Source: Vescimonas sanitatis (GTDB lineage Bacteria; Bacillota; Clostridia; Oscillospirales; Oscillospiraceae). Taken from it: DNA of 64,000 nt. Below the pieces are notes generated by a model. It did not search any database, was not told the DNA's origin, and saw only the letters and a program-made list of their open reading frames with translations. Shown here piece by piece: positions 45,059-54,647 of this stretch. Position 1 is the first letter of the stretch. Each line of letters begins with the position of its first letter. Location: assembly GCF_049060325.1 (NCBI RefSeq), contig NZ_JBMGPW010000001.1, forward strand, positions 372,001 through 436,000, in the 5' to 3' direction. The translations under genes and the position numbers were made by a program.

Positions 45059-45684
45059 CCTATATCGAAAACATCTTTCTCTGCATGGTGTCCCCGCTGC
45101 TGGTAGCCGCATTGTGCATGGGCAGGCGGCAGCTCCGCTTCTTCCTGTTCTGCATGGCCGGGATGGGGGTGTGCCTGCTTTCGGCCTATATCAACACCTT
45201 CCTCGCGGCGGTGTGTCAGGCGGACGCCCTTGCCGCCACGGCGGAGATCGCGCCGGTGGTGGAGGAAATGATGAAGCTGCTGCCGCTGGTGTTCTATCTT
45301 CTGGTGTTCGAGCCGGAGGGAGATAAAATCAAGGCTGCGGCAATAACGGTCGCCCTGGCCTTCGCCACCTTTGAAAATGTGTGCTATCTCATCCAGAACG
45401 GCGCAGACCGCTTCTCCTTCATTTTCTTCCGGGGCTTCGGCACGGGAGCGATGCATGTGCTGTGCGGTCTGATCGTGGGCGGCGGGCTTGCCTACACATG
45501 GCGGCGGACGTGGCTGAAGGTGGCCGGCACGTGCGGGCTGCTGGGCGCGGCCATCACATTTCATGCCATCTATAATCTGCTCATCGCCCACGGCGGCGCG
45601 GCGCAGTACATCGCCTACGCCCTTCCGGTGCTGCTGGTGGCGGCGGGAAGATGGTCTGCGTTCCGCTTATCGCAGAGGAAATAA
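45055..45684 (+). CDS. prsW: PrsW-type intramembrane protease
   Basis: The 209-residue polytopic protein has the PrsW signature: APVVEEMMKLLPLVFYLL near residues 66-83 (the EE-x-x-K motif), FATFENVCYL near 103 and TFHAIYNLLIAH near 168. PrsW enzymes are glutamic-type proteases that cut anti-sigma factors to free an ECF sigma factor, as RsiW/SigW in Bacillus. GTG 45055 is chosen because it overlaps the upstream stop; the longer frame is out of frame with that gene. Confidence 0.85.
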   Translation: MTYIENIFLCMVSPLLVAALCMGRRQLRFFLFCMAGMGVCLLSAYINTFLAAVCQADALAATAEIAPVVEEMMKLLPLVFYLLVFEPEGDKIKAAAITVALAFATFENVCYLIQNGADRFSFIFFRGFGTGAMHVLCGLIVGGGLAYTWRRTWLKVAGTCGLLGAAITFHAIYNLLIAHGGAAQYIAYALPVLLVAAGRWSAFRLSQRK

Positions 45685-45700
45685 CCGAACATTTACTCCC

Positions 45701-45735
45701 TGAGAGCTGCTTTTTGGCGGCTCTCAAATTTTTTT
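45701..45735 (+). terminator. Intrinsic terminator after prsW
   Basis: TGAGAGCTGC (45701-45710) pairs with GCGGCTCTCA (45717-45726), with one wobble, followed by AATTTTTTT. Confidence 0.85.
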
Positions 45736-45754
45736 GAAAAATTTTGCGTTTTGG

Positions 45755-45795
45755 GTGAGAGTTTTTTCGATTTTTTGTACCTATATAAGTGAAGG
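45755..45795 (+). promoter_or_regulatory. Candidate promoter of the surface-protein operon, possibly ECF type
   Basis: Between the terminator and ATG 45844 lies a T-rich stretch with GTACCTATATAAG (45778-45790). It lacks a clear sigma-A -35, which would fit recognition by the ECF factor encoded upstream. This is a weak inference from one sequence. Confidence 0.35.
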
Positions 45796-45843
45796 GGTTT
45801 TTAAGCCGCATTTCAAAAAATCCAGAGAGGAGGTTCAAACGAA

Positions 45844-46197
45844 ATGTACGATACCGCAAGACGGGTCGCACTCGTCAAACAGCGGGTGCGGGAAAACGCC
45901 CGCCGAAGGCAGCGGCGCGAGGCAATAAGCCTCTCCGCAGCGTGTATGCTGCTGTTCGCGGCGCTGATGCAGACAGCGGGCACGGTCGTCGCTCCGGGAC
46001 AGACCGCCGCATGGGGCGTGTTCGGCGCGATGCTGCTGCGGGAGGACGCGGGCGGCTATGTGCTGGTGGCCGTCGTCTCCTTTGCAGCGGCGGTGGTCAT
46101 CACCGCGCTGTGCTTCCGGCTCAGAAAAAGAGAAAACCGGAGAAAAGACGGGACGGATAAGCCGAACCAACACGAAAAGGAGGAGAAAAGCCAATGA
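45844..46197 (+). CDS. Small membrane protein (paralogue 2)
   Basis: The 117-residue protein has a basic N-terminus (RVALVKQRVRENARRRQRREA), two membrane helices (about residues 32-50 and 72-92) and a charged tail after ALCFRLRK. It has the same layout as the 44083 protein. GAGGAGGTTC precedes the ATG. Its stop overlaps the surface-protein start by 4 bp, so the pair is coupled. It may be a second protease substrate or a partner in export of the surface protein. Confidence 0.7.
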   Translation: MYDTARRVALVKQRVRENARRRQRREAISLSAACMLLFAALMQTAGTVVAPGQTAAWGVFGAMLLREDAGGYVLVAVVSFAAAVVITALCFRLRKRENRRKDGTDKPNQHEKEEKSQ

Positions 46198-49100
46198 AGA
46201 AACGAATACTCAGTATCATGCTTCTATGCTGCATGGTGCTGACGCTGCTGCCGACAGCGGTCTTTGCAGCGGAGACCGGCGCGATGGATACTATCCCCAC
46301 AAAATTTGATGTGGAGATCGATCTGTGCAATAGAACGAGCGACATCAACATCAAGGACAGCAAGACATACTATATCTATTCGTCCTCAAGCGATCCGGAC
46401 TTTGTCTGGACCAAGAAGATCCAGATCAATGGAAAGAAGGCGGCACCGCACATTTTTCTGGACAACGTTAACATTCAGGTGAACAAGGACGCCAAGACAC
46501 CGGCCATCGAGCTGCACGGAAAGGCGTCGGCGTATCTGTACTTTATCAACCGGGACAGTAAGCTGACGGGGGCCACCGGACGGGCGGCCATTCAGAAGAA
46601 CCGCAGCGAGGGGCAGCTGTGCGTGCAGGTGATGGAGGGCACCACGGTGACATGTCAGGGCGGCTATAAAGCGGCGGGCATAGGAGGAAGCTGGGCGACC
46701 CGCAATATCGCAGAAAGTCTGTTCAACCTGGATATGTACGGTCACGGCGCAAATATGCACTTCGGCTCTCAGACGAACCCATCGCTCTGGAGCGGCACCA
46801 TCATCGCCAAGGGCGGCGATGGAGGAGCCGGCATTGGCGGCGGCAGAAACGGCAGCGGCGAGAAGCTGTATTTCTACTCAGGTAAAATCGAGGCGAAGGG
46901 CGGCGAAGCGGCCTCCGGCATCGGCGGCAGCTTCAAGGGCCGCGGCCGCGATATCTACATCTACGGCGGCGATATTTCCGCCAAGGGCGGCGATGGAGGA
47001 GCCGGTATCGGCGGGGGCTGCTGGAAATCGTTGCAGGACATGGATGGCGACACCGCAGCCTATAATATCAACATTTACGGCGGCAAGATCAACGCCCACG
47101 GCGGATACAACGGCGCGGGCATCGGCGGCGGTCAGTACGTCCCGGCGCGCGATATCACCATCACCGGCGGCGAGATCACGGCGCACGGTACGCACGGCGC
47201 GGCCATCGGCGGCGGACGCTGGTGTCACGGTCAGAACATCACCGTGACGGACGCGAAGCTGAAGCTGACGACAGGATACTCTCGATACATCTCGGACGAG
47301 GCGGCAGCTATGGGCTACGGCGATCGTGTATACTTGGAAAAGGTATACGATATCGACGTAGGGAAAAGATATATAGGAGATCTTGTCAGGAACCCCCTGC
47401 CCGAAGACTACAAGTCCATCAAAATAGGCTCATACCATGGAAAGCTGGTGAAGCTGAAGGTTGAGGCGCAAGCCATCAACCGCGACGACGAGTTCGCCCT
47501 CTTCTGGAATCTCTATGATATTCTGATTCCCAATGAAAACGGGCGTATCGACGTGCAGCTGCTGACGCTGCCGTACGTGAAGAACTACGGCTGGGCGATC
47601 GAAGCGATGGAGATGGAGCTGATCGACGACCCCTGCAACGGGAAGCACGACTTCGGCTGGGTAAACCGGCAGTCGTGCCACGTCTGGGCATGCCGGAATA
47701 TGAAATGTCAGGCGCGTGACCCGGTGGCACCGGAGTCCGCAAGTAATGGCAAGCACGCATCCAGCGGCTGGAACACGGAAAAGCACCAGCTGCTCTGCGA
47801 TGTGTGCGGCCATGTGATGGAAACGGACACGAAGGCGCCGGTGCTGGAGGTGCTGAAGGACGGCGAGAGCTACACCGTCGAGGATAACATCAATGGAAAT
47901 CCCGGCGCGTACACCTTCACCGTCAGCGACCCGGCGCTGAATGGTGAAGCGTCCTCCGGCATCAAGTCGGTGACCATCAACGGCGAGCCGCAAGCCGGCC
48001 CCACCTATCGTCTCCCCGCGCCGGATGGCGGCAACAATGACGCGGGAGCGGAATATACCGTGGTTGCGACTGACAACGCGGGAAACGAGACTACGGCCAC
48101 AGTCAGAACCTACAGGCGGCACCACGTGAAGGTCATCAGCCCGGACGGCAAAAAGACCTACGCCGATCTGATGCTGCCGCACAATGAATATCTGGTGCTC
48201 CAGATCAGGCTGCCGGCGGGCGTGTCGGCAACGCTGACCGATGAGGCAGACAGGGCGACAATCCCATATGACAAGGAAAACGGAGAGTTCCGGGTAGGTC
48301 TGATCACCAAAAACCGGACGCTCGTGCTGAACTATTCGGCGAAGCATCCAAAGGTCGAGCTTCGCTTGGGGACGGGTCAGTACTTCACGGGATATAACGC
48401 GGATTCGGACGAACCGTATTATCTCAAAGGCGCGTCCATGGATGGGAATTCCTATCAGATAGGCATGTGGGTCGACACGGACGCGAAGCCGGGCTATTAC
48501 CTCAGCTCTCCTAATCGCTACACGCAGGAAGAGCTGGCAGCGCTTGACGAGTCCCTCTGGAAGGAATACAAGATAGCGGAAGCCACGCCGGGATCGATCG
48601 TGCTGCCATTTATCTTAATCACAATAGACGCCGCGGAGTATAAAGAAAACGGCGGTTGGTATGTCTACGCCAAAGCCACGAACCCGACGGGAACGACCTA
48701 TGTCTCTACGCCGAAGATGATCATTGACGTCGAGAACCCGAAAGCCATTGATTTTTCGACCGGCAAGGAACTGGTAAGCAACGGAAAATACTGGGGAGAC
48801 CTGCGGTTCACAGTAGAGGACTCATCGCCCGTCACGGTTCGTCACTATACATCCCCGGGTGGGACCGCTGAACTTTTGACGCCGGATGAAAAGGGCGTTT
48901 ATACGATCTCGGCAGAGTATGACGGCAGCACCCAACACATGCTTGTCATCGAAGACGCCTGCGGAAATACGACCTCCTACAAGTCGTTCAAGGTTTGCTG
49001 GAACTACCTGATCAATGTGCGGGAGAAGGACCATTGGGATGCGCCGCCTGCGCAGCCGATTCGTATTTCCAAGGGACAGAATCTGCAAGAGGCGCTCTCC

Positions 49101-52100
49101 AATATCAATATCGGGTTTTTTGCAGCTGACACCAACGGTTGGATACCTGTCGATGTTTCATGGAAGATCCCGGACGATTATGATCCGCAGTCCCGTCGGG
49201 AGCAGACCTTTACCGTCCTCGGCACGGTGGTTCTGGAAGGCACCGGAGCACGCTGCCCATCAGGACTCGATGTTGTCCCGCGTCCGGGAGAGGAGTGGAA
49301 GAAGAACATCTCGGTGCAGGTGACCGTGGAGGGCGACCCGCAGTATAAGGTGACGGTGCAGGATTGCGAAAACGGCAGAGTCAAGGTGGTGAACGCCGCG
49401 GGAACCGCCGAGGACGGCACGCCACTGTTCTTTAAGGGCGAGCTTGTCATGCTCTCCATTGACCCCGACGAGGGCTATATGCTAAGCACGCTGTCCGTCA
49501 ATGGCAACCCTGCCGCCGTTGCGGTTGGGGACGATACCTATACCTTCACCCAGCCGGAGGGAGATGTTACCATCACCGCAGCGTTTGAAATGCGCAACGA
49601 GCATACCGTCACTTTTGACGCTAACGGCGGCTCCGAGCCTGAGGAGCTGCCCGAGGAGGTCACCACCGCAATGCCCGCTAAGAAGATATTGCACGGCAGC
49701 GAGTATTCTCTGCCGGAGTGCGAGTTTATTGCGCCTGAAAACCAGCAGTTCAAGGCATGGCAGATAGACGGTACGGAGTATCCGGTGAACGCCCCTGTGG
49801 CCGTCACCGCTGACATCACAGTCAAGGCGCTGTGGGAGGACGCGCCGCCTGCCCCTGTCGAGTACATCATCACCGTGACCAGCGGCGGCAACGGAACGGC
49901 TTCCGCTTCTCACGAGACTGCCGTGGTCGGGACGGAGATCACCCTAACCGCCACGCCCAACACGGACTACCGCTTCAAGGAGTGGCAGGTCATGAGCGGC
50001 GGCGTGACCATCACGGACAACAAGTTCATCATGCCGGAGGGCAACGTGGAGGTCAAGGCCATCTTCGAGGAGGACGCACCTGCGCCTGCCGAGTATACCG
50101 TCACCGTGACCAGCGGCGGCAACGGAATGGCTTCTGCATCTCCCGCAAAGGCTGTTGCCGGCACGGAGATCACCCTGACCGCCAAGCCTGACGAAGGCTA
50201 CCGCTTCAAGGAGTGGCAAGTCATCAGCGGCGGCGTGACAATCGTGGACGACAAGTTCACCATGCCGGAGGGCAACGTGGAGGTCAAGGCCATCTTCGAG
50301 GAGGACGCACCTCCTGCACCTACCGAGTTCACCATCACCGTGAAAACGGACGGCAACGGCACATCTTCCGCAAGTCCTGCAAAGGCTGCGGCCGGTACGC
50401 AAATCACCCTGGCCGCTAAGCCCGACAACGGCTACCATTTTAAGGAGTGGCAGGTCATCAGCGGAGGCGTGACCATCGAGAACAATAAGTTCATCATGCC
50501 GGACAGCGATGTGGAGGTCAAGGCAATATTCGAGGAGGACGCACCTCCTGCGCCTACCAATCCCGCCAAGCCCAGCATCAGCGTAACAGGAACATATACC
50601 TATAACGGCTCTGTGCATACCGCGACCGTGAACGGCTATGATTCCACCACTATGAATGTCACCGGCAACACCGGCACGGACGCGGGCGACTATACCGTTA
50701 GCGTCACATCCAAGACCGGCAAATGGGCGGACGGCAGCACTGAGGCCGTGACCGCAGAGTGGAGCATTGGCAGAGCTTTGCAGGAAATACCTATCGGCTT
50801 GAGCAGTGTCGCGCCCTCCACCGAGGGCGGCAGCGACGGCAAAATCACCGGCGTGACCGACGAGATGGAATACCGTATGGCAGACGAAAGAATCTATACG
50901 GCGTGCAGCGGCACGGAGATTGAGAATCTGTCCGCTGGCCATTACTTCGTCCGCTATGCGGAGAATAATAACCACTTTGCCAGCTCCGATGCGGCGATCA
51001 CTGTGGGTGAGGGTACGCCGCTTGCGGATTGCACAATCACCTTCAACGGCAACGGCGGCAGCGGCAGCATGGATTCCGTGACCGTCAAGGTAGAGACGAA
51101 TTACATCCTGCCCGTCTGCGGCTTCACCGCTCCCACCGATCAGGAGTTCAAGGCATGGCAAATAGGCGGCACAGAGTACAAGGTGGGAGATTCCTACACC
51201 GTGCGCGGGGATACCGAAATCAAGGCGCTGTGGGAAAACAGCGTTATTACCCCCACCACCTACGCCGTCACCGTCAGCAATGACGGAAACGGAACCGGCA
51301 CCGCAACTCCTTCCGCCGCTGCGGCCGGCACAGAAATCACCCTGGCCGCTACGCCCAACAAGGGCTATCACTTTAAGGAGTGGCAGGTCATCAGCGGCGG
51401 CGTGACCATCAAGGACGACAAGTTCACCATGCCGGACGGCAATGTGGAGGTCAAGGCTGTCTTCGAGGAGGACGTGCCTGCACCTACCGAGTTTACCATC
51501 ACCGTGAAAACGGACGGAAACGGAACGGCTTCCGCATCTCTTGCAAAGGCTGCGGCTGGTACGGAGATCACCCTGACCGCCACGCCTAAAGAGGGCTATC
51601 ACTTCAAGGAGTGGGAGGTCATCAGCGGCGGCGTGACCATCAAGGACGACAAGTTCCTCATGCCGAACGACAACGTGGAGGTCAAGGCCATCTTCGAAAA
51701 GGACGCGCCTGCACCCACCGAGTACACGATCACCTATGATCTGGCCGGCGGCACTGCGGAGGGCAATCCCGACACCTACACCATCGAGACGAGGACTTTC
51801 ACCCTCAAGAATCCTACCAAATCCGGCTATACCTTCACCGGCTGGAGCGGCACGGGGCTTGACGGCGAGAACAATATGACCGTCACCATCCCAACGGGCA
51901 GCACTGGCAACCGAACCTATACGGCACACTGGCGTTATAATGGCAGCGGCCATTCTTACAGCTATTACACCATCAAGGCAACTGCCGGGGCTGGCGGCTC
52001 CATTTCTCCCTCCGGCAATGTCAGCGTCCGTGAGGGCCGGGATCAGACCTTCACCATCACCCCGGATAAGGGCTATGCTGTCGCCAACGTCAAGATCGAC

Positions 52101-52727
52101 GGCAAGAGCATCGGCGCGGTGAAGTCCTACACCTTTGAGAATGTCAGCAGAACCCATACCATCGAGGTCATCTTTATGAAAGCCAACGGCAACCCCCAGA
52201 CCGGCGTGTTTGTGGATGTAGCCACCGGCAGCTATTATGAGGATGCTGTCGATTGGGCAGTGGAGAACGGCATTACCAAGGGAACCGATGATACCCATTT
52301 CTCCCCGGACGGCATCTGCACCCGTGCGCAGGCCGTGACCTTCCTGTGGCGCACCGCTGGAAGCCCCGCCTCTAAAACCAGCACCATGCCCTTCACCGAC
52401 GTTCCTGTGGGCAGCTACTACTACGACGCTGTGCTGTGGGCAGTAGAAAACGGCATCACCAAGGGCACCAGCGACACCACGTTCAGCCCCAACATGACCT
52501 GCTCCCGTGCCCAGATCGTCACATTCCTGTGGCGTTCTGAGAAGTCCCCGGCAGCGGGTACAGCCAATCCCTTTGCTGATGTGAAGTCCACCGCCTACTA
52601 TGCTGATGCGGTATTGTGGGCGGTCAAGGAGAACATCACCAAGGGAACCACCAGCACGACATTCAGCCCCAATGCGGATTGCACCAGAGCGCAGATCGTG
52701 ACCTTCCTCTGGCGCTGCAAGAAGTGA
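46194..52727 (+). CDS. Giant SLH-anchored surface protein with glycine-rich and InlB-type repeats
   Basis: The 2177-residue protein has a signal peptide (SIMLLCCMVLTLLPTAVFA, cut near 26). Glycine-rich GAGIGGG repeats at about 155-345 suggest a beta-helix, and a CxxC-type Cys/His patch lies near 480-545. Ig-like segments follow. At least five divergent InlB B-type repeats lie at about 1222-1450 and 1690-1835. A Listeria-Bacteroides-type repeat (TYDLAGGTAEGNPDTYTI) is near 1845. Three C-terminal SLH domains (about 2003-2177) anchor it to cell-wall polymers. There is no LPXTG. GGAGGAG precedes the ATG. Likely role is adhesion or cell-cell contact; that is inferred from domains. Confidence 0.88.
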   Translation: MKKRILSIMLLCCMVLTLLPTAVFAAETGAMDTIPTKFDVEIDLCNRTSDINIKDSKTYYIYSSSSDPDFVWTKKIQINGKKAAPHIFLDNVNIQVNKDAKTPAIELHGKASAYLYFINRDSKLTGATGRAAIQKNRSEGQLCVQVMEGTTVTCQGGYKAAGIGGSWATRNIAESLFNLDMYGHGANMHFGSQTNPSLWSGTIIAKGGDGGAGIGGGRNGSGEKLYFYSGKIEAKGGEAASGIGGSFKGRGRDIYIYGGDISAKGGDGGAGIGGGCWKSLQDMDGDTAAYNINIYGGKINAHGGYNGAGIGGGQYVPARDITITGGEITAHGTHGAAIGGGRWCHGQNITVTDAKLKLTTGYSRYISDEAAAMGYGDRVYLEKVYDIDVGKRYIGDLVRNPLPEDYKSIKIGSYHGKLVKLKVEAQAINRDDEFALFWNLYDILIPNENGRIDVQLLTLPYVKNYGWAIEAMEMELIDDPCNGKHDFGWVNRQSCHVWACRNMKCQARDPVAPESASNGKHASSGWNTEKHQLLCDVCGHVMETDTKAPVLEVLKDGESYTVEDNINGNPGAYTFTVSDPALNGEASSGIKSVTINGEPQAGPTYRLPAPDGGNNDAGAEYTVVATDNAGNETTATVRTYRRHHVKVISPDGKKTYADLMLPHNEYLVLQIRLPAGVSATLTDEADRATIPYDKENGEFRVGLITKNRTLVLNYSAKHPKVELRLGTGQYFTGYNADSDEPYYLKGASMDGNSYQIGMWVDTDAKPGYYLSSPNRYTQEELAALDESLWKEYKIAEATPGSIVLPFILITIDAAEYKENGGWYVYAKATNPTGTTYVSTPKMIIDVENPKAIDFSTGKELVSNGKYWGDLRFTVEDSSPVTVRHYTSPGGTAELLTPDEKGVYTISAEYDGSTQHMLVIEDACGNTTSYKSFKVCWNYLINVREKDHWDAPPAQPIRISKGQNLQEALSNINIGFFAADTNGWIPVDVSWKIPDDYDPQSRREQTFTVLGTVVLEGTGARCPSGLDVVPRPGEEWKKNISVQVTVEGDPQYKVTVQDCENGRVKVVNAAGTAEDGTPLFFKGELVMLSIDPDEGYMLSTLSVNGNPAAVAVGDDTYTFTQPEGDVTITAAFEMRNEHTVTFDANGGSEPEELPEEVTTAMPAKKILHGSEYSLPECEFIAPENQQFKAWQIDGTEYPVNAPVAVTADITVKALWEDAPPAPVEYIITVTSGGNGTASASHETAVVGTEITLTATPNTDYRFKEWQVMSGGVTITDNKFIMPEGNVEVKAIFEEDAPAPAEYTVTVTSGGNGMASASPAKAVAGTEITLTAKPDEGYRFKEWQVISGGVTIVDDKFTMPEGNVEVKAIFEEDAPPAPTEFTITVKTDGNGTSSASPAKAAAGTQITLAAKPDNGYHFKEWQVISGGVTIENNKFIMPDSDVEVKAIFEEDAPPAPTNPAKPSISVTGTYTYNGSVHTATVNGYDSTTMNVTGNTGTDAGDYTVSVTSKTGKWADGSTEAVTAEWSIGRALQEIPIGLSSVAPSTEGGSDGKITGVTDEMEYRMADERIYTACSGTEIENLSAGHYFVRYAENNNHFASSDAAITVGEGTPLADCTITFNGNGGSGSMDSVTVKVETNYILPVCGFTAPTDQEFKAWQIGGTEYKVGDSYTVRGDTEIKALWENSVITPTTYAVTVSNDGNGTGTATPSAAAAGTEITLAATPNKGYHFKEWQVISGGVTIKDDKFTMPDGNVEVKAVFEEDVPAPTEFTITVKTDGNGTASASLAKAAAGTEITLTATPKEGYHFKEWEVISGGVTIKDDKFLMPNDNVEVKAIFEKDAPAPTEYTITYDLAGGTAEGNPDTYTIETRTFTLKNPTKSGYTFTGWSGTGLDGENNMTVTIPTGSTGNRTYTAHWRYNGSGHSYSYYTIKATAGAGGSISPSGNVSVREGRDQTFTITPDKGYAVANVKIDGKSIGAVKSYTFENVSRTHTIEVIFMKANGNPQTGVFVDVATGSYYEDAVDWAVENGITKGTDDTHFSPDGICTRAQAVTFLWRTAGSPASKTSTMPFTDVPVGSYYYDAVLWAVENGITKGTSDTTFSPNMTCSRAQIVTFLWRSEKSPAAGTANPFADVKSTAYYADAVLWAVKENITKGTTSTTFSPNADCTRAQIVTFLWRCKK
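49855..51700 (+). repeat. Divergent InlB B-type repeats in the surface protein gene
   Basis: Five units of about 75 codons recur at about 49858, 50092, 50323, 51262 and 51487, each with GNG-ASAS, AGTEITL and FKEWQVISGGVTI followed by a MP-NVEVKAIFE end. DNA identity among units is high, so unit number can change by recombination. A linker of other domains separates units 3 and 4. Confidence 0.85.
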
Positions 52728-52786
52728 CCGGCTGACATACGGCTAAACATCAAAGCCGCTGGCATGACCCCATAAGCGAACATCGG

Positions 52787-52835
52787 ACAGCGCAGCGGAC
52801 GGGCATCTCGCCCTGAAGCTGCGCTGTTCTCTTTT
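52787..52835 (+). terminator. Terminator after the surface protein gene
   Basis: ACAGCGCAGC (52787-52796) pairs with GCTGCGCTGT (52818-52827), with an inner GGGC/GCCC stem, followed by TCTCTTTTC. Confidence 0.75.
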
Positions 52836-52904
52836 CGCTACAAGAAACAAATCAATGACATTTTGAGCTGCGCCGCTATCCCAGCGCGGCAAGGAGACAG
52901 CATT

Positions 52905-53744
52905 ATGAAAAGAATCACAAGAATCATTCGTCCGATCATCTGCATGGCCGTCCTTCTCTTTGCCATGACCACGGCAGTCATGGGCTGCTATCAGAAAGGG
53001 ACGGAGCCTATCGACATTCCCGACAGAACGCCTTCCGGCACATCTGCGTCTCAGCCAGCAGCGACTCCCGCGGGCGAAGTTATCCCCTCGGTGGACAGGC
53101 AGGCAGAGTTGGCGGAAGCCAGAGCGAAGAATCCCGACACCGTGGCATGGCTGTATATTCCCGGTGCGGAGGTAGACGATCCCGTGATGCAGGCGGAGGA
53201 CAACGGCTATTACCTGAAGCTGGATGAAAACGGCGAGTATGCCATGTGGGGCTGCTATTATGCCCATTGTGAAAACGAAATTGGCGGCAGGGATAAGCTG
53301 GACAAAAACACCACCATTTTCGGCCACTCCGCCAGCAACTGCGACCCGGACGGTGTGCGGTTCACCAAGCTCTACCGTTATATGGACGCAGACTTTGTAA
53401 AGGAGCATCCGTATATCTATCTCTCTGTGGATGGCGAGGACATGATTTTCCAGATCACCGCGCTATTCGTCACGGATATTGGCTTTGACTATATTGCGCC
53501 TGATCCCACGGGAGATGATCTGACCAGCTTCTTTGAGACGATTGCGCGGAAAAACTGGCTTGACTTTGATGGCGTGACCTTCTCCGAGGAAGATACCGTT
53601 CTGACCCTCTCCACCTGCTGCCGGAAGTATGACAAGGCCAACAGCGGCAATCAGCGGCTGGTGGTCATGGCGAAGCTGCTGCCGGAGGGGGCAACCGCGC
53701 AGGAGTTCAGCGTATCCCTTGTGGATAGTCCTGAAATGCCCTAA
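52905..53744 (+). CDS. srtB: Class B sortase
   Basis: The 279-residue protein has an N-terminal membrane/signal segment (residues 8-26, ending at MGC) and a sortase domain. It shows TIFGHSASNC (His), TVLTLSTCCRKYD (catalytic Cys near 240) and NQRLVVMAKLL (Arg). Sortase B genes are a regular part of CTn elements and join secreted proteins to peptidoglycan. The neighbouring giant protein ends in SLH domains and lacks a sorting motif, so its substrate is elsewhere. AAGGAG precedes the ATG. Confidence 0.9.
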   Translation: MKRITRIIRPIICMAVLLFAMTTAVMGCYQKGTEPIDIPDRTPSGTSASQPAATPAGEVIPSVDRQAELAEARAKNPDTVAWLYIPGAEVDDPVMQAEDNGYYLKLDENGEYAMWGCYYAHCENEIGGRDKLDKNTTIFGHSASNCDPDGVRFTKLYRYMDADFVKEHPYIYLSVDGEDMIFQITALFVTDIGFDYIAPDPTGDDLTSFFETIARKNWLDFDGVTFSEEDTVLTLSTCCRKYDKANSGNQRLVVMAKLLPEGATAQEFSVSLVDSPEMP

Positions 53745-54164
53745 AAGAAATCAGAATACGACGATAACAGGACACCCATCCTTGCGGTACTGAAAAGCAG
53801 CGTATGGTATAGGGAAAACGGCGGCTGCTCTGTACGGGGCGGCCGTTGTTTTTGCTGTCCCAACATTTTTCAGATGAAAGGGACCTATGCGTATGACAGG
53901 AGAGCACAGGAGGTGCCGCTAATGCTGCGGCAACAAGCCGCGCCGGGAGCATAGCCGGACGATACCCGGACACCGTAGGATACCTATGCCCTCCGACAGC
54001 CGCCGACAATTTCCATACTGAACCGCACCGAAGCGCCCATGCAGGCTTTTATGCCTGTGTGGGCGCTTTTTGTCGTTCCCGGCACTTTTTCGCCGTGGGC
54101 TGCCGCTCCCCGCCGCCCTTCGTTCAGACCTTTTTACCCACTCGGATCTGAACGGAGGAACAAA
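53745..54164 (+). other. Non-coding gap with two terminators
   Basis: A hairpin near 53817-53850 (AACGGC with GCCGTT, then GTTTTTG) and a strong one at 54031-54068 (AAGCGCCCA pairing with TGGGCGCTT, then T-rich) are present. No gene is convincing between them. Confidence 0.6.
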
Positions 54165-54647
54165 ATGTTTAATAGAAAAAGCATCTATGCGCTGAATAAG
54201 AAAGACCCCGATGCCATCGTTTATATGGACGCCAATGAAGTCATCGTCCGCCTGACCCGCGAGGACTTTGCCAGCGAGAAAGAATTTCTGAAATGGAAAG
54301 CCCTGTCGGACGAGGACTATCACGCCTCCGAAAAGGAAGCTCACGTCTATGCCAATCACACGCTTGCGTTGGATGAGCTATCCGAGGAAGCGGCCTCCAT
54401 TCCTGCCGTGGATGTCTGCATGGAGCAGGCGCATGACCGGGCAGAGGCAATCCACCGCAGCGTCAGAAAGGTCACGCAGATTCGGAAGCACCTGACGGAT
54501 ACGCAGTTCCGCAGGGTGTGGATGTATTTCGTGGATGGGATGACGGTTGATGAGATTGGCGCAGCCGAGGGTGTCAGCCATCAGAATATTTCCAAGAGCA
54601 TCGGCGCGGCGATGAAGAAAATGAAAAAACTTTTCCCTGATTGCTGA
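54165..54647 (+). CDS. Sigma-70 region 4-like regulatory protein
   Basis: The 160-residue protein MFNRKSIYALNKKDPDAIVYMD ends with a region-4 helix-turn-helix (LTDTQFRRVWMYFVDGMTVDEIGAAEGVSHQNISKSIGAAMKKMKK). No clear region 2 is seen, so it may be a sigma-like transcription factor. Such proteins stand before the recombinase genes in many CTn elements and may control excision. GGAGGAA precedes ATG 54165; the longer frame starts inside a terminator. Confidence 0.82.
   Translation: MFNRKSIYALNKKDPDAIVYMDANEVIVRLTREDFASEKEFLKWKALSDEDYHASEKEAHVYANHTLALDELSEEAASIPAVDVCMEQAHDRAEAIHRSVRKVTQIRKHLTDTQFRRVWMYFVDGMTVDEIGAAEGVSHQNISKSIGAAMKKMKKLFPDC

Noticed and set aside
46660..47220. Tandem DNA repeat or CRISPR-like array
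   Set aside because: The periodic signal comes from glycine-rich GAGIGGG protein repeats of irregular spacing; there are no constant repeats with unique spacers.
49944..52298. 784-codon open frame on the minus strand
   Set aside because: It is antisense to the repeats of the surface protein; its open frame follows from the high GC and repeated codons, and it has no recognisable protein pattern.
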